A stretch of DNA of 64,000 nucleotides from Streptomyces sp. A 4/2 (GTDB lineage Bacteria; Actinomycetota; Actinomycetes; Streptomycetales; Streptomycetaceae). The DNA is taken from NCBI RefSeq assembly GCF_940670765.1, contig NZ_CALNVW010000027.1, forward strand, positions 62,001 through 126,000, written 5' to 3'. A program made the translations under genes and the position numbers. The notes beneath the pieces were generated by a model. That model was not told the DNA's origin. It ran no database searches and worked only from the letters and a program-made list of their open reading frames with translations. Shown in pieces: positions 1 through 7,283 of the stretch. The stretch's first letter is position 1. Each line of letters starts with the position of its first letter.

Positions 1-228
1 CTGCTCACCTATTTCCTCCAGCACCCCGGGCAGGTCTGCGGCCGGGAGCAGCTGATGCGCGACGTCTGGGGCTGGGACTTCGGAGATCTCTCTACGGTCA
101 CCGTCCATGTACGGAGGCTGCGCGGCAAGGTCGAGGACGATCCCGCCCGGCCACGGCTGATCCAGACCGTCTGGGGCGTCGGCTACCGCTTCGACCCCGT
201 CCCCGGAGGCCCTGAGCCCCATGCGTGA
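1..228 (+). CDS. OmpR-family response regulator, C-terminal part (5' end outside window)
   Basis: This is the C-terminal winged-helix DNA-binding domain of a two-component response regulator. The open frame starts before base 1 and ends with TGA at 226-228. The visible 75 residues carry the Trans_reg_C pattern: a REQLMRDVWG helix, the recognition helix with TVTVHVRRLRGKVE, and the C-terminal wing ending in VWGVGYRF. The receiver domain with the phosphorylated Asp must lie upstream. The stop codon overlaps the start of the histidine kinase by 8 bases, so the two are translationally coupled and form a cognate pair. Nothing visible shows the signal or the target genes. Confidence 0.93.
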   Translation: MLTYFLQHPGQVCGREQLMRDVWGWDFGDLSTVTVHVRRLRGKVEDDPARPRLIQTVWGVGYRFDPVPGGPEPHA

Positions 229-1333
229 CATCTTCCTCATCGCCCTCTACGCCTTCCTCGGCGCGGCCGGCGCCGGCCTGCTCGGTGCGCTGGCCCTGCA
301 CCTGCTGCGGCGGCGCTCGATCGCCGGCTCCCTTGCCGTCGTCGCCGCGGTGGCGGTTGCCGCGATGCTGGCCGGGACCCTTGCCGTGGCACGGGCGATG
401 TTCCTGTCCTCCCACGACCTCACCGTGGTGACCCTGGTCGTGGCCATGGCGGCGGTCGTCTCCCTGGCCACCGCGCTTCTCCTGGGCCGCCGGGTGGTGA
501 TCGGAGCTCGTGAACTCGTCGTCGCGGCAAGGGAGTTCGGGCAGGGCGGCAGGTTCACGGCGCCCGTCGGCCCGGCCCCCGCGGAACTGGCGGCGCTCAG
601 CAGGGAACTGGCCGCCACCAGCGCACGCCTCGCCGCGTCCCGTGAGCGGGAGCGCGCTCTGGAGGCGTCCCGGCGCGAACTCGTCGCCTGGATCTCGCAC
701 GACCTGCGCACCCCCCTGGCCGGACTGCGTGCCATGTCCGAGGCGCTGGAGGACGGGGTGGTGGCGGACCCGATCCGCTACCACCGCCGGATGCGTACCG
801 AGGTGGACCGCCTCAACGCCATGGTCGGCGACCTCTTCGAGCTCTCCCGTATCCACGCCGGGGCCCTGACCCTGAACCCGGCCCGTGTCTCCGTGTACGA
901 CCTCATCGGCGACGCACTCGCGGGTGCCGACCCGCTGGCGAGGGAGCACGGGGTGGTACTGGTCGGAGACCGCGTGGACACGGTCCCGGTGGAGGTCGAC
1001 GGCAAGGAGATGACCCGGGTGCTGGCCAACCTCCTGGTCAACGCGATCCGGCACACCCCGGCCGACGGCACCGTCGCCGTCTCCGCCGAGCACCGGTCCG
1101 GCTCCGTGGTCCTCTCCGTCACCGACGGCTGCGGCGGCATCGCCCCCGACGACCTGCCCAGGGTCTTCGACACCGGATGGCGCGGCACCGTGGCCCGTAC
1201 GCCCCCGGCCGGGGCCGGTCTCGGGCTGGCGATCGTGCGGGGCATCGTCGAGGCGCACGCGGGCCGGGCCGATGTGCGCAATGTGCCGGGCGGCTGCTGC
1301 TTCGAGGTCACCCTCCCCGCTGCGACGGCATAG
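221..1333 (+). CDS. Two-component sensor histidine kinase
   Basis: This is a membrane sensor kinase of 370 aa and the partner of the preceding regulator. Three hydrophobic stretches (about residues 4-28, 37-61 and 67-88) anchor it, with almost no extracytoplasmic loop, so it probably senses a membrane or envelope cue. A HAMP-like linker follows at about 90-145. The HisKA motif SHDLRTPL puts the phospho-accepting His at residue 160. The ATPase domain shows the N box (LANLLVNAIRHTP), the G1 motif DGCGGIAP and the G2 motif GAGLGLAIV. The ATG at 221 overlaps the regulator stop by 8 bases. The ligand cannot be told from sequence. Confidence 0.93.
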   Translation: MRDIFLIALYAFLGAAGAGLLGALALHLLRRRSIAGSLAVVAAVAVAAMLAGTLAVARAMFLSSHDLTVVTLVVAMAAVVSLATALLLGRRVVIGARELVVAAREFGQGGRFTAPVGPAPAELAALSRELAATSARLAASRERERALEASRRELVAWISHDLRTPLAGLRAMSEALEDGVVADPIRYHRRMRTEVDRLNAMVGDLFELSRIHAGALTLNPARVSVYDLIGDALAGADPLAREHGVVLVGDRVDTVPVEVDGKEMTRVLANLLVNAIRHTPADGTVAVSAEHRSGSVVLSVTDGCGGIAPDDLPRVFDTGWRGTVARTPPAGAGLGLAIVRGIVEAHAGRADVRNVPGGCCFEVTLPAATA

Positions 1334-1482
1334 ACCGCCTCGGGCGTCACCGTCCCCGCCCCGACGGCGCGGACCGCCCGCCGCGTCACACGCCCCGCCG
1401 CGGCGGCATGGACCGCGCTCGGGCGAGGCATCACGCTCCCCGCCCCGACGGCGCGGACCGCCCGCCGCGTCACACGCCCCGC
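1322..1482. repeat. GC-rich imperfect tandem repeat with a 46-bp perfect direct repeat
   Basis: The end of the kinase gene, the intergenic gap and the 3' end of the epimerase gene are built from about four diverged units of roughly 42 bp containing GACGGC..GGACCGC and CGTCAC. Two stretches of 46 bp, 1353-1398 and 1437-1482, are identical. The second copy runs over the stop codon of the epimerase gene at 1470. It looks like a minisatellite between convergent genes. I see no clean hairpin terminator here, and the repeats themselves may fold. Confidence 0.7.
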
Positions 1483-2522
1483 AACTCGCTCACCGCGAAC
1501 TCGGCCATGCCCTCCGTGAAGCCCGTCGCCGGACGCCAGCCCAGCTCGGCGCGCAGCCGTGAGGAGTCGGCCGTGACATGCCGTACGTCTCCCAGCCTGA
1601 ACTCCCCGGTCACGACGGGCGACTTGCCGCTGTGCGCGGCCGCGAGCGCGGACGCCATCTCGCCCACCGTGTGCGGATCTCCGCTCCCCACGTTGTACGC
1701 CGTGAGCTCGCCGCCCTCCCGGCTGCCGAGTGCCTCCAGGGCCACCACGTTGGCCGTGGCCACATCCCGTACGTGCACGAAGTCCCGGCGCTGGCCGCCG
1801 TCTTCGAAGACCCGGGGTGCTTCACCCCTGGCCAGCGCCGAGCGGAACAGCGAGGCGACTCCGGCATAGGGGGTGTCGCGCGGCATGCCGGGGCCGTAGA
1901 CGTTGTGATAGCGCAGCGAGACCGCCCGGCCGCCCGTGGTGCGCGCCCAGGCCGCCGCCAGATGTTCCTGGGCCAGCTTGGTGGTGGCGTACACATTCCG
2001 GGGATCGGCCGGCGCTTCCTCCGCCACGAGCCCCGGCGCCAGTTCCACACCGCAGCGCGGGCACAGGGGCTCGAACCGCCCGGCCTCCAGGTCACCTGCC
2101 CTGCGCGGCCCCGGCCGTACCGTGCCGTGGACCGTGCAGTCGTACCGCCCCTCGCCGTACACGACCATCGACCCGGCGAGGACCAGCCGCTCCACCCGCA
2201 CGTCGGCCATCGCGGCGAGCAGCACGGCCGTACCGAGGTCGTTGCAGCCGACGTACGCGGGCGCGTCCGCGAAATCCTTGCCCAGCCCCACCATGGCCGC
2301 CTGATGACAGACCGCGTCCACCCCGCGCAGCGCCTGACGCACCAGCTCCGGATCCCGCACGTCGCCGTGGATCCACTCCACGCCCGCGGGCCGTGGCGGC
2401 GGGCTCCGGTGCGCGGCGGGAAGCAAGGCGTCCAGCACGATCGGCGTGTGGTTCCGGAGGGCCAACTGCTCGACGATGCGGGAGCCGATGAAGCCCGCGC
2501 CGCCGGTCACAAGTACGCGCAT
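1470..2522 (-). CDS. NAD-dependent epimerase/dehydratase (extended SDR family)
   Basis: This is a sugar-nucleotide epimerase or dehydratase-like oxidoreductase of 350 aa. The N terminus MRVLVTGGAGFIG is the NAD-binding Rossmann glycine motif. The catalytic YxxxK appears as YATTK in the middle of the protein. Just before it is a segment with a CPRC pair (EPLCPRCGVELAPG) that I associate with an actinobacterial subgroup of these enzymes. The start at 2522 was chosen because the Rossmann strand begins directly there; the frame is open further upstream but codes nothing recognisable. Substrate is unknown; nucleotide-sugar epimerisation is the family default. The 3' end lies within a repeat shared with the flanking spacer. 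Confidence 0.9.
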   Translation of the reverse strand: MRVLVTGGAGFIGSRIVEQLALRNHTPIVLDALLPAAHRSPPPRPAGVEWIHGDVRDPELVRQALRGVDAVCHQAAMVGLGKDFADAPAYVGCNDLGTAVLLAAMADVRVERLVLAGSMVVYGEGRYDCTVHGTVRPGPRRAGDLEAGRFEPLCPRCGVELAPGLVAEEAPADPRNVYATTKLAQEHLAAAWARTTGGRAVSLRYHNVYGPGMPRDTPYAGVASLFRSALARGEAPRVFEDGGQRRDFVHVRDVATANVVALEALGSREGGELTAYNVGSGDPHTVGEMASALAAAHSGKSPVVTGEFRLGDVRHVTADSSRLRAELGWRPATGFTEGMAEFAVSELRGV

Positions 2523-2761
2523 GACGCCCACGTTAGAGGGCACCTGCCGGTCCGGAGCCCGAGGAAAGGGGTGTGTCATACCTCCGTAAGAACTCCTCGG
2601 CGCCGTGTCGGCTCCGGCCGTCGACCGCCGTGAGGACGTGCCGCGGGAAGCGGTACGAGCCACAGCGGGAGGCGGAACGGTGCAGGGCACGGTGCCCCCG
2701 TCCAACCCGGCGCGGCTCATCAACGAGCTCCGTGTCCTCGCTGATAACGGTGACGGCATCC

Positions 2762-3094
2762 CTATTGCGTCGCGTCGCAACTCTCGCAGCGGCTCACAGC
2801 CGCCCGTTCGAGGTTGCCCTGGGTGGCGCGGAGCGGGTGGGAGGGCGCAAGACGACGCCATGCCCCGGGTGAGGGAGTGATCACCCAGCCGTAGCGGGGT
2901 GGCCGGATGTCGGCAGGCTCGATGTGCGTGCAGCCGGGAAGGTGGGCCTTGCCGCTGGCGTGGACGATGATCGCAGCCGCCGGCCAGTCGTCCCAGTCGC
3001 TGGTGGGTGTGCTGCCGCGGGGTGCGCTGCCGCTGGGTTCGCGCGGAGCGCAGTCTGCGCAGTTGTGCATTTCGTGGCGTTCGCAGTACTGCAT
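2762..3094 (-). CDS. Small Cys/His-containing hypothetical protein
   Basis: This predicted protein of 110 aa starts MQYCERHEMHNCADC and ends with RCESCDATQ. Cys and His pairs at both ends suggest a small metal-binding (zinc ribbon-like) protein, but I do not recognise a named family. The centre contains the phrase AAAIIVHASGKAHLPGC. It begins 13 bases downstream of the stop of the SUKH-family gene on the same strand and is probably co-transcribed with it. The longer open frame upstream overlaps that gene and is not needed. Confidence 0.6.
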   Translation of the reverse strand: MQYCERHEMHNCADCAPREPSGSAPRGSTPTSDWDDWPAAAIIVHASGKAHLPGCTHIEPADIRPPRYGWVITPSPGAWRRLAPSHPLRATQGNLERAAVSRCESCDATQ

Positions 3095-3107
3095 GGCGTT
3101 CACCCTG

Positions 3108-3767
3108 TCAGGTTTCGAGCTGTCGCTCGGTGCGGTCGAGCCAACTCCGGTACCAGTGCGCGAAGTCGTGCCCGGTCGGCTCGATCCCTCGGTCCATCGG
3201 TCGCAGGTCCTCCCAGATGGCACCTCGGTGCGGGCCCGTCATCACCAGGAGCGACACATAGCCGCATCCCTGCTCGCTGAGGAACACCGCGCCCGCCTCC
3301 TGCGCGTCGTACAGCTCGTCGTAGCGTGCGTCCCAGGCCGTGTACGCGCGGCGGAACTCCTCGTCGGCCGCAAAGGCGTCCTTCTCGGGTTCCTGGGCCT
3401 CCAGCGCGGCAAGTTCACCCTGCAACGCCTCGGCCACGAAGGGCCGTCCGGCGAACGCGGCGGTGGTCGGCTGTGCGGAGAAGGTGAGCCCGATGCCGCG
3501 CCATTGCCAGCCGCCCTCGCTCAAGGCCGGTGTCATCAGGCCGTAGTCGGGACCGGCACCCCCTCCTGCGACATGGAGGAGAAAGCTTCGGTACTGCGCG
3601 GGCAGCCCCACGCCCAGGTCCGCCTCCAGCGCCTGGAGCTGCCCCTCGCTCATGACTGGACCGAGGCGAAAGCCATGCCCCTGTGCCCCGAAAACTCTTT
3701 CTGCTCCGGGGTGTTCGGCGAGCCGGAGCACCCGCTCCCGCACTCCCGTCCACGTGTCCTCACTCAT
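3108..3767 (-). CDS. SMI1/KNR4 (SUKH) family protein
   Basis: This protein of 219 aa has the SUKH signature in its N-terminal half: an acidic helix (SEGQLQALEADLGVGLPAQYRSFLL) followed by a VAGGG.GP.YGL turn, with the conserved W and G residues after it. In the C-terminal half, FLSEQGCGYVSLLVMTGPHRGAIWEDL matches the family pattern of a strand followed by G..W.D. SUKH proteins are often immunity proteins against secreted polymorphic toxins, or intracellular adaptors. No toxin gene is adjacent, so the role is uncertain. ATG at 3767. Confidence 0.85.
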   Translation of the reverse strand: MSEDTWTGVRERVLRLAEHPGAERVFGAQGHGFRLGPVMSEGQLQALEADLGVGLPAQYRSFLLHVAGGGAGPDYGLMTPALSEGGWQWRGIGLTFSAQPTTAAFAGRPFVAEALQGELAALEAQEPEKDAFAADEEFRRAYTAWDARYDELYDAQEAGAVFLSEQGCGYVSLLVMTGPHRGAIWEDLRPMDRGIEPTGHDFAHWYRSWLDRTERQLET

Positions 3768-4290
3768 GGGTACACGCTAGGACGACGTGCCCGTACCGGC
3801 ACGGAATTTACCGTGCAGCACGAGTGCCCGGAGCGTTCCCGAGGCGTTCCCGGAGCGTGATGGCGTCGACGGCCAGGCGGTTGTCGAGCGCATCCAGCCC
3901 GGTGGCGGCGCCGGGCTTCGCGAACACCTGGGTGGTTGCGGTAGCGCAGATGTGGTCCCCATGCCGTTGCCGGGGGCCGTGGCAAGGGTGAGAACTTACC
4001 GCCGAATCGCCGCAGTGGCGACGCAAGACCAGCATTTCGGGCAAATGCCAGGGCGATTCGGCCTCTCGAAGCCGGCCCTGGTACCCAGCCGCTTCGTTTC
4101 CGAAAGGATGACTGAAGCGAGTGGATAAGCTCTTGAATGCCGCAGTATTTCGCTGCGCTTGCGCGTTTCGCGGCTGACACAGAAGGGTCCTTCTGCCCTT
4201 CCTCCGGCGGGAATTGGGCGGGAGCTGATGATCGTTTTCGTGGTAGAGTTTCAGTGAATTCACAGGACGCCGCGAAAAAAGGGGAATGGC
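3768..4290. other. Intergenic region with no supported gene
   Basis: Several short frames overlap here in conflicting directions and none has family character or a good start. The minus frame ending at 3808 reads a peptide-like stretch (KPGAATGLDALDNRL), which could be a remnant. The right end from about 4140 becomes more AT-rich, including GTGGTAGAGT and a run of six A before the next gene, and probably contains its promoter. Confidence 0.4.
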
Positions 4291-4890
4291 GTGAATACCG
4301 AGAAGGTTACGGCTCGACGTCTTACGGCCGAAGAGGTTTCGGAGTTGGGCCCCCAGGACGGAATCTTCGTCTCGGCGGAGATGAATGGCCTCCCTCTCGA
4401 CTGCTACGCCCCGGCTTTCCTCACGGAGCCGGGTAAGAATTTTGAAGGAGGGTCCTTCACTGCAAGGACGATCTTTGGTGAGAAAATTCATGTTCTCCCG
4501 GAAAATGCTGAAGAGCGTGGGATCTGGATTTCCGACAAGGCGGGGGAGGAAATCGAGGTTCTCCAGAGTGCCGGTGTCCTCCTGAACCTCGCACTCTTCG
4601 TTCCTGACGGGAGCAAGGAATCTCTGGAGTCGCTCTACACCGCTGCCCGGGACGCCTTCGGCGCGGGGATCGTTCAGCGTTGGAGCGAGGAAGTCGTCGC
4701 GGTTCCGGATGTCAAGGTCGACCTGTTCGAGGAGCCGGCCCGGGGGCGGAAGAACACGAACGGCCAGAACCGTGACCGCCGCGCCTTGGACATCTACCCG
4801 ACCCGCGTGCGATTCCTGGAGCCCAGCGACGGCTGGAAGTTCGTCGTCGAACCGCACAAGGAGGTCGTCGATGACACACCGACGATCTGA
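4291..4890 (+). CDS. Hypothetical protein (199 aa), atypical composition
   Basis: I do not recognise this 199-aa soluble, acidic protein. There is no signal peptide or membrane segment. The GTG at 4291 follows an AGGGGA ribosome site 7 bases upstream. The first 300 bases use A/T-ending codons (GAA, AAT, AAG, TTT) far more often than the neighbours, which suggests acquisition by transfer. The C-terminal third has a basic linker (ARGRKNTNGQNRDRRA). A strong stem-loop follows 33 bases after the stop. The gene lies just outside the first tRNA-derived repeat and may belong to an older insertion. Confidence 0.7.
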   Translation: MNTEKVTARRLTAEEVSELGPQDGIFVSAEMNGLPLDCYAPAFLTEPGKNFEGGSFTARTIFGEKIHVLPENAEERGIWISDKAGEEIEVLQSAGVLLNLALFVPDGSKESLESLYTAARDAFGAGIVQRWSEEVVAVPDVKVDLFEEPARGRKNTNGQNRDRRALDIYPTRVRFLEPSDGWKFVVEPHKEVVDDTPTI

Positions 4891-4922
4891 CCTGATGGCA
4901 GGTTAGCCCCGATTTTTCGCGA

Positions 4923-4948
4923 GAGCCCGTCAGCATGCTGACGGGCTC
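4923..4948 (+). terminator. Perfect 26-bp palindromic terminator
   Basis: The arms GAGCCCGTCAGCA and TGCTGACGGGCTC are perfectly complementary with no loop. The element sits 33 bases after the stop of the 199-aa gene. A T-rich stretch (GATTTTTCG) lies just upstream, so it may work in both directions. Confidence 0.75.
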
Positions 4949-5017
4949 CTGCGTTTGCCGAGGCCCGATCGAATTTTGTCCCGCGAACACGCGGAGGGCG
5001 CACCGACCTCGAAGTGA

Positions 5018-5110
5018 TCTAGACACCAAGGAAGCCCCGGGCTACTGGCCTGGGGCTTTTGTATGGAGCAAGTGACGGGAATCGAACCCGCGCTCTGCCC
5101 TTGGGAATCA
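5018..5110 (-). repeat. Attachment-site-like repeat A: terminator plus 3' half of tRNA-Gly
   Basis: Read on the minus strand, 5064-5107 matches the tRNA-Gly(CCC) gene at 12362-12405 from the anticodon loop (TTCCCAA) to the CCA end with a few changes. The tRNA's downstream stem-loop is also copied (AGCCCCGGG..CCTGGGGCT, 5033-5057), as is the TCTAGACA motif. The 5' half of the tRNA is absent, so this is not a functional tRNA. The shape is that of an att site left by an element that integrated at the anticodon loop. Confidence 0.82.
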
Positions 5111-5242
5111 CCGGTTCTCGTGCAGCCGAAGTGGCTCCGGCTGCATGTTTGTTGGAGTGAGAGAAGCTGGCATGGTCTCTGGGGCATGGCAACCGGGAGG
5201 GGAGAGCCCGCGACGCTTGTCGAGCGGGTGGCGGTCATGTAC

Positions 5243-5914
5243 TCAGTCTTCCTGTGGAATCTCCAACTCCTGGAGCCGTTCCCCGATGTCGTCGGCCCAT
5301 GTCTGTGCCCACTGTCGAAGCTCGGTGATTGCTTGTTCGTCGAGCCCGTACGCGGCGAATTCGGTGTCGTCGATCCAGTCGGCTCCGCCCAGTCGCGCTT
5401 GAAGCTCACTGAGATCGAACGAGTCGCGGGCATGGCGCCGACCGAGTTCTTCGAGTTCGACGGGGTTCCAGTGGTCCATAGCGGCCTTGACGTCGATCAG
5501 GTCTCTGGCGAGTCCGCGGTCGGCCAGTGCGCGAACCTTGGTGCCGACGACATCCTCAAGAGACAGCACCAAGCCGTGTTCGGTGTGTACAGGGGGTCGC
5601 CAGAGGGCTTCCTTGAGGATGTCGACCTCGCACTCTTCACGGCTGGCGGGATCGGTGACGACAAGACGCGCGGACAGTGGATCCGTCTCCAGCGCTTTGA
5701 CGTGCCATCCGCGTTGCTCCAGGCCGGTGCGCACCACAGAAGCAATGTCCTCCATGCGATCCGGGTTCTCGGTTGCGACGTCGAGGTCCTGGCTGAGCCG
5801 GTTCACCAGCCCGTGCGCTTGGACCGCGTAGCCACCTGTAAGAGCCAAGGGGTAAGCACCGCCTACCGCCAGTACGTCAGCGAGCAGACGCCGGTGCAGA
5901 TCTGTGAGGTTCAC
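5243..5914 (-). CDS. Nucleotidyltransferase, AbiEii/AbiGii toxin-like
   Basis: This is a 223-aa nucleotidyltransferase-fold protein of the kind that forms the toxin half of type IV (AbiE-like) toxin-antitoxin or abortive infection pairs. The N-terminal ALTGGYAVQAHG and then SQDLDVAT give the family's GG..(A) and S.DLD catalytic motifs. Further on are CEVDIL, a third acidic residue, and LEDVVGTKVRALADRGLARDL, the typical helix with a KvrAL..R...RDLiD pattern. The GTG at 5914 was chosen because it overlaps the upstream gene's stop by 4 bases and begins directly at the conserved helix. It is bounded by repeats A and B. Known members transfer nucleotides to tRNA or other targets; the substrate here is unknown. 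Confidence 0.85.
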   Translation of the reverse strand: MNLTDLHRRLLADVLAVGGAYPLALTGGYAVQAHGLVNRLSQDLDVATENPDRMEDIASVVRTGLEQRGWHVKALETDPLSARLVVTDPASREECEVDILKEALWRPPVHTEHGLVLSLEDVVGTKVRALADRGLARDLIDVKAAMDHWNPVELEELGRRHARDSFDLSELQARLGGADWIDDTEFAAYGLDEQAITELRQWAQTWADDIGERLQELEIPQED

Positions 5915-6258
5915 GCAGCGGTCCGGGTACCGGGAGCCAGCTCGTGGAAGGTGTGCTCCCAGACCTCGCGGATATCGCGACTGATCAGTGTGCGAAGAGC
6001 GGGCCACATGGTGGTGACAAGGTCGCGGTTGAGGTACTGGATCAGGTCGTCGTGCTGGCCTTCGGCCAGGACGATGCGGTAGTAGCTCATCCGGAGCCGG
6101 GGCTGGTCGAGGTCGAATGTGGTCAGTCCCGACCACGCCAGGTGGAGCGGAAGACTCACTGCGCCGTGGTCGGGGCCGGAAAGCTCGGACAGCGCTGCGG
6201 GCAGGCGCCGAGCGAATTTGGCCCGGCGGAGATCAGAAAGACTGGGCGGTGATGCCAT
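5911..6258 (-). CDS. Putative partner/antitoxin of the AbiEii-like toxin
   Basis: This 115-aa protein has no family I recognise. It is translationally coupled to the nucleotidyltransferase gene: its TGA overlaps that gene's GTG by 4 bases. By position it is the likely antitoxin, but it does not show the winged-helix of classical AbiEi antitoxins. It has a basic N terminus (LRRAKFARRL), a middle with aromatic residues (SGLTTFDLDQPRLRMSYYR) and a helical C-terminal half. The ATG at 6258 has no strong ribosome site, and a leaderless or weak start is possible. Confidence 0.65.
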   Translation of the reverse strand: MASPPSLSDLRRAKFARRLPAALSELSGPDHGAVSLPLHLAWSGLTTFDLDQPRLRMSYYRIVLAEGQHDDLIQYLNRDLVTTMWPALRTLISRDIREVWEHTFHELAPGTRTAA

Positions 6259-6344
6259 GTGTCGATTATCCAGGAAGGGACCGCGACCAGGTGCCCGATT
6301 CCGGGAGAGTCAGGGCGCGCTGAGGGCACGAAGTCGCGTGAATG

Positions 6345-6437
6345 GTCTAGACAACAAAGAAGCCCCGGGCCACTGGACTGGGGCTTCTTCGTGGAGCGAG
6401 TTCCGGGAATTGAACCCGCGCTCTGCCCTTGGGAATC
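6345..6437 (-). repeat. Attachment-site-like repeat B: terminator plus 3' half of tRNA-Gly
   Basis: This is a second partial copy of the tRNA-Gly(CCC) 3' half (6392-6434, minus strand) preceded by the same TCTAGACAACAAAGAAGCCC block and terminator-like hairpin as at the intact tRNA. Repeats A and B share GCCCTTGGGAATCA at the anticodon side, where the real tRNA has GAGCTTGGGAAGCTCA. The A-B interval is about 1.3 kb and the B-tRNA interval about 6.0 kb. Confidence 0.82.
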
Positions 6438-6718
6438 AAGGTGTGGTAGGAGCCCAAATACCTTCTGACCTGGGCGTATCTCTCGCAGATCAGTGATCGG
6501 CCGAGAGTTTCTGGCCCTGTGGCTACCGCTGTTTGCCGCTCCGAAGGGCACGCATGGGGCGCGCGAGAGCGATGTGAGGCGTGCCGACGACCGTAGGCCT
6601 GCCTGGCCGCGATCAGGCGTGCTGCGTGGGAGCCGTAGGCGTGTGCCGCCTGTTGTGCGTGCGCGATGCCCTGACGCACTCGATCCCAGGGTGGCCGCGT
6701 GGTGGAATGCAGGGGGGC
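6438..6718. other. Non-coding or decayed stretch inside the island
   Basis: The minus frame from 6679 is open (ARLIAARQAYGRRHASH...) and runs into repeat B, but I see no family, no ribosome site and no partner. It may be the remnant of an element gene that once abutted the attachment site. No integrase motif is visible. Confidence 0.35.
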
Positions 6719-6745
6719 GGTGGCCCCGGTTCCGACGGGGCCACC
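6719..6745 (-). terminator. Stem-loop terminator after the sigma/PASTA operon
   Basis: GGTGGCCCCG and CGGGGCCACC are perfect 10-bp arms with a 7-base loop. The hairpin lies 35 bases past the stop of the PASTA-like protein gene. Confidence 0.7.
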
Positions 6746-6779
6746 ACTCTCTGTCCTACGTCTGTCGGTTTCGCCAGGA

Positions 6780-7283
6780 TCAGCGGTAGCAGGTGGTCAC
6801 GAGAACCGTGTCACCCGCGTGGACGACCGTCGGGGCATGCGGCGAGAGCGAGACCACCGCGTCCTCCGGCTTCACGCAGTCGGCCTTCTGGACCCGGGTG
6901 AACGTGGGCGTGAGGCCGAAATGGACGAGCGTCGCCCTGGCCCTCGCCGCACTCACGCCGGCCAGCCGCTCCGTGGCGGTCCCGCCGTCGCTGGTGCGGA
7001 CGAGCAAGGTGGTGCTGCCGGTGGCTGCGGCTGCGGCGGCCGGCCGCGAAGTGTCCGAATCGCTGCCGACGGCGCCGACCGCCAGGGCGGTGCCCGCGCC
7101 GGCCACGACGAGGGCGGTGGCGATGCCCGCGATGGCCGTGGCCCGCTTGCGACGAGCCCCGCGCGCGATGGTGGCCGTATCGAAGTGCGGCGTCCGGGTG
7201 GTGTTCACGAAGTCGTTCATGGCATTCACCAGTTCCTGCTCGAAGGATGTACAGCCGGAAGGCGGCGAATCGTGTGGACTCAT
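6780..7283 (-). CDS. Membrane protein with C-terminal PASTA-like domain, sigma factor partner
   Basis: This 167-aa protein has a cytoplasmic N-terminal region of about 50 residues, one transmembrane helix (about 48-72, ATAIAGIATALVVAGAGTAL) and an extracellular tail. The tail resembles a single PASTA domain: LVHFGLTPTFTRVQKADC... ending VHAGDTVLVTTCYR. The ATG overlaps the stop of the ECF sigma gene by 4 bases. The topology and pairing fit an anti-sigma or sigma-associated sensor, but the N-terminal region lacks a clear zinc anti-sigma motif (no HxxxCxxC). PASTA domains bind peptidoglycan or beta-lactams in serine/threonine kinases and PBPs, so an envelope cue is plausible. Confidence 0.72.
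   Translation of the reverse strand: MSPHDSPPSGCTSFEQELVNAMNDFVNTTRTPHFDTATIARGARRKRATAIAGIATALVVAGAGTALAVGAVGSDSDTSRPAAAAAATGSTTLLVRTSDGGTATERLAGVSAARARATLVHFGLTPTFTRVQKADCVKPEDAVVSLSPHAPTVVHAGDTVLVTTCYR

Noticed and set aside
3808..4857. 349-residue minus frame opposite the 199-aa orphan
   Set aside because: It spans a supported plus-strand gene with a good ribosome site and terminator, and its own sequence looks random over that part.
5064..5107. Possible second tRNA-Gly gene
   Set aside because: Only the 3' half from the anticodon loop is present; there is no acceptor 5' strand or D-arm. The same applies to 6392-6434.
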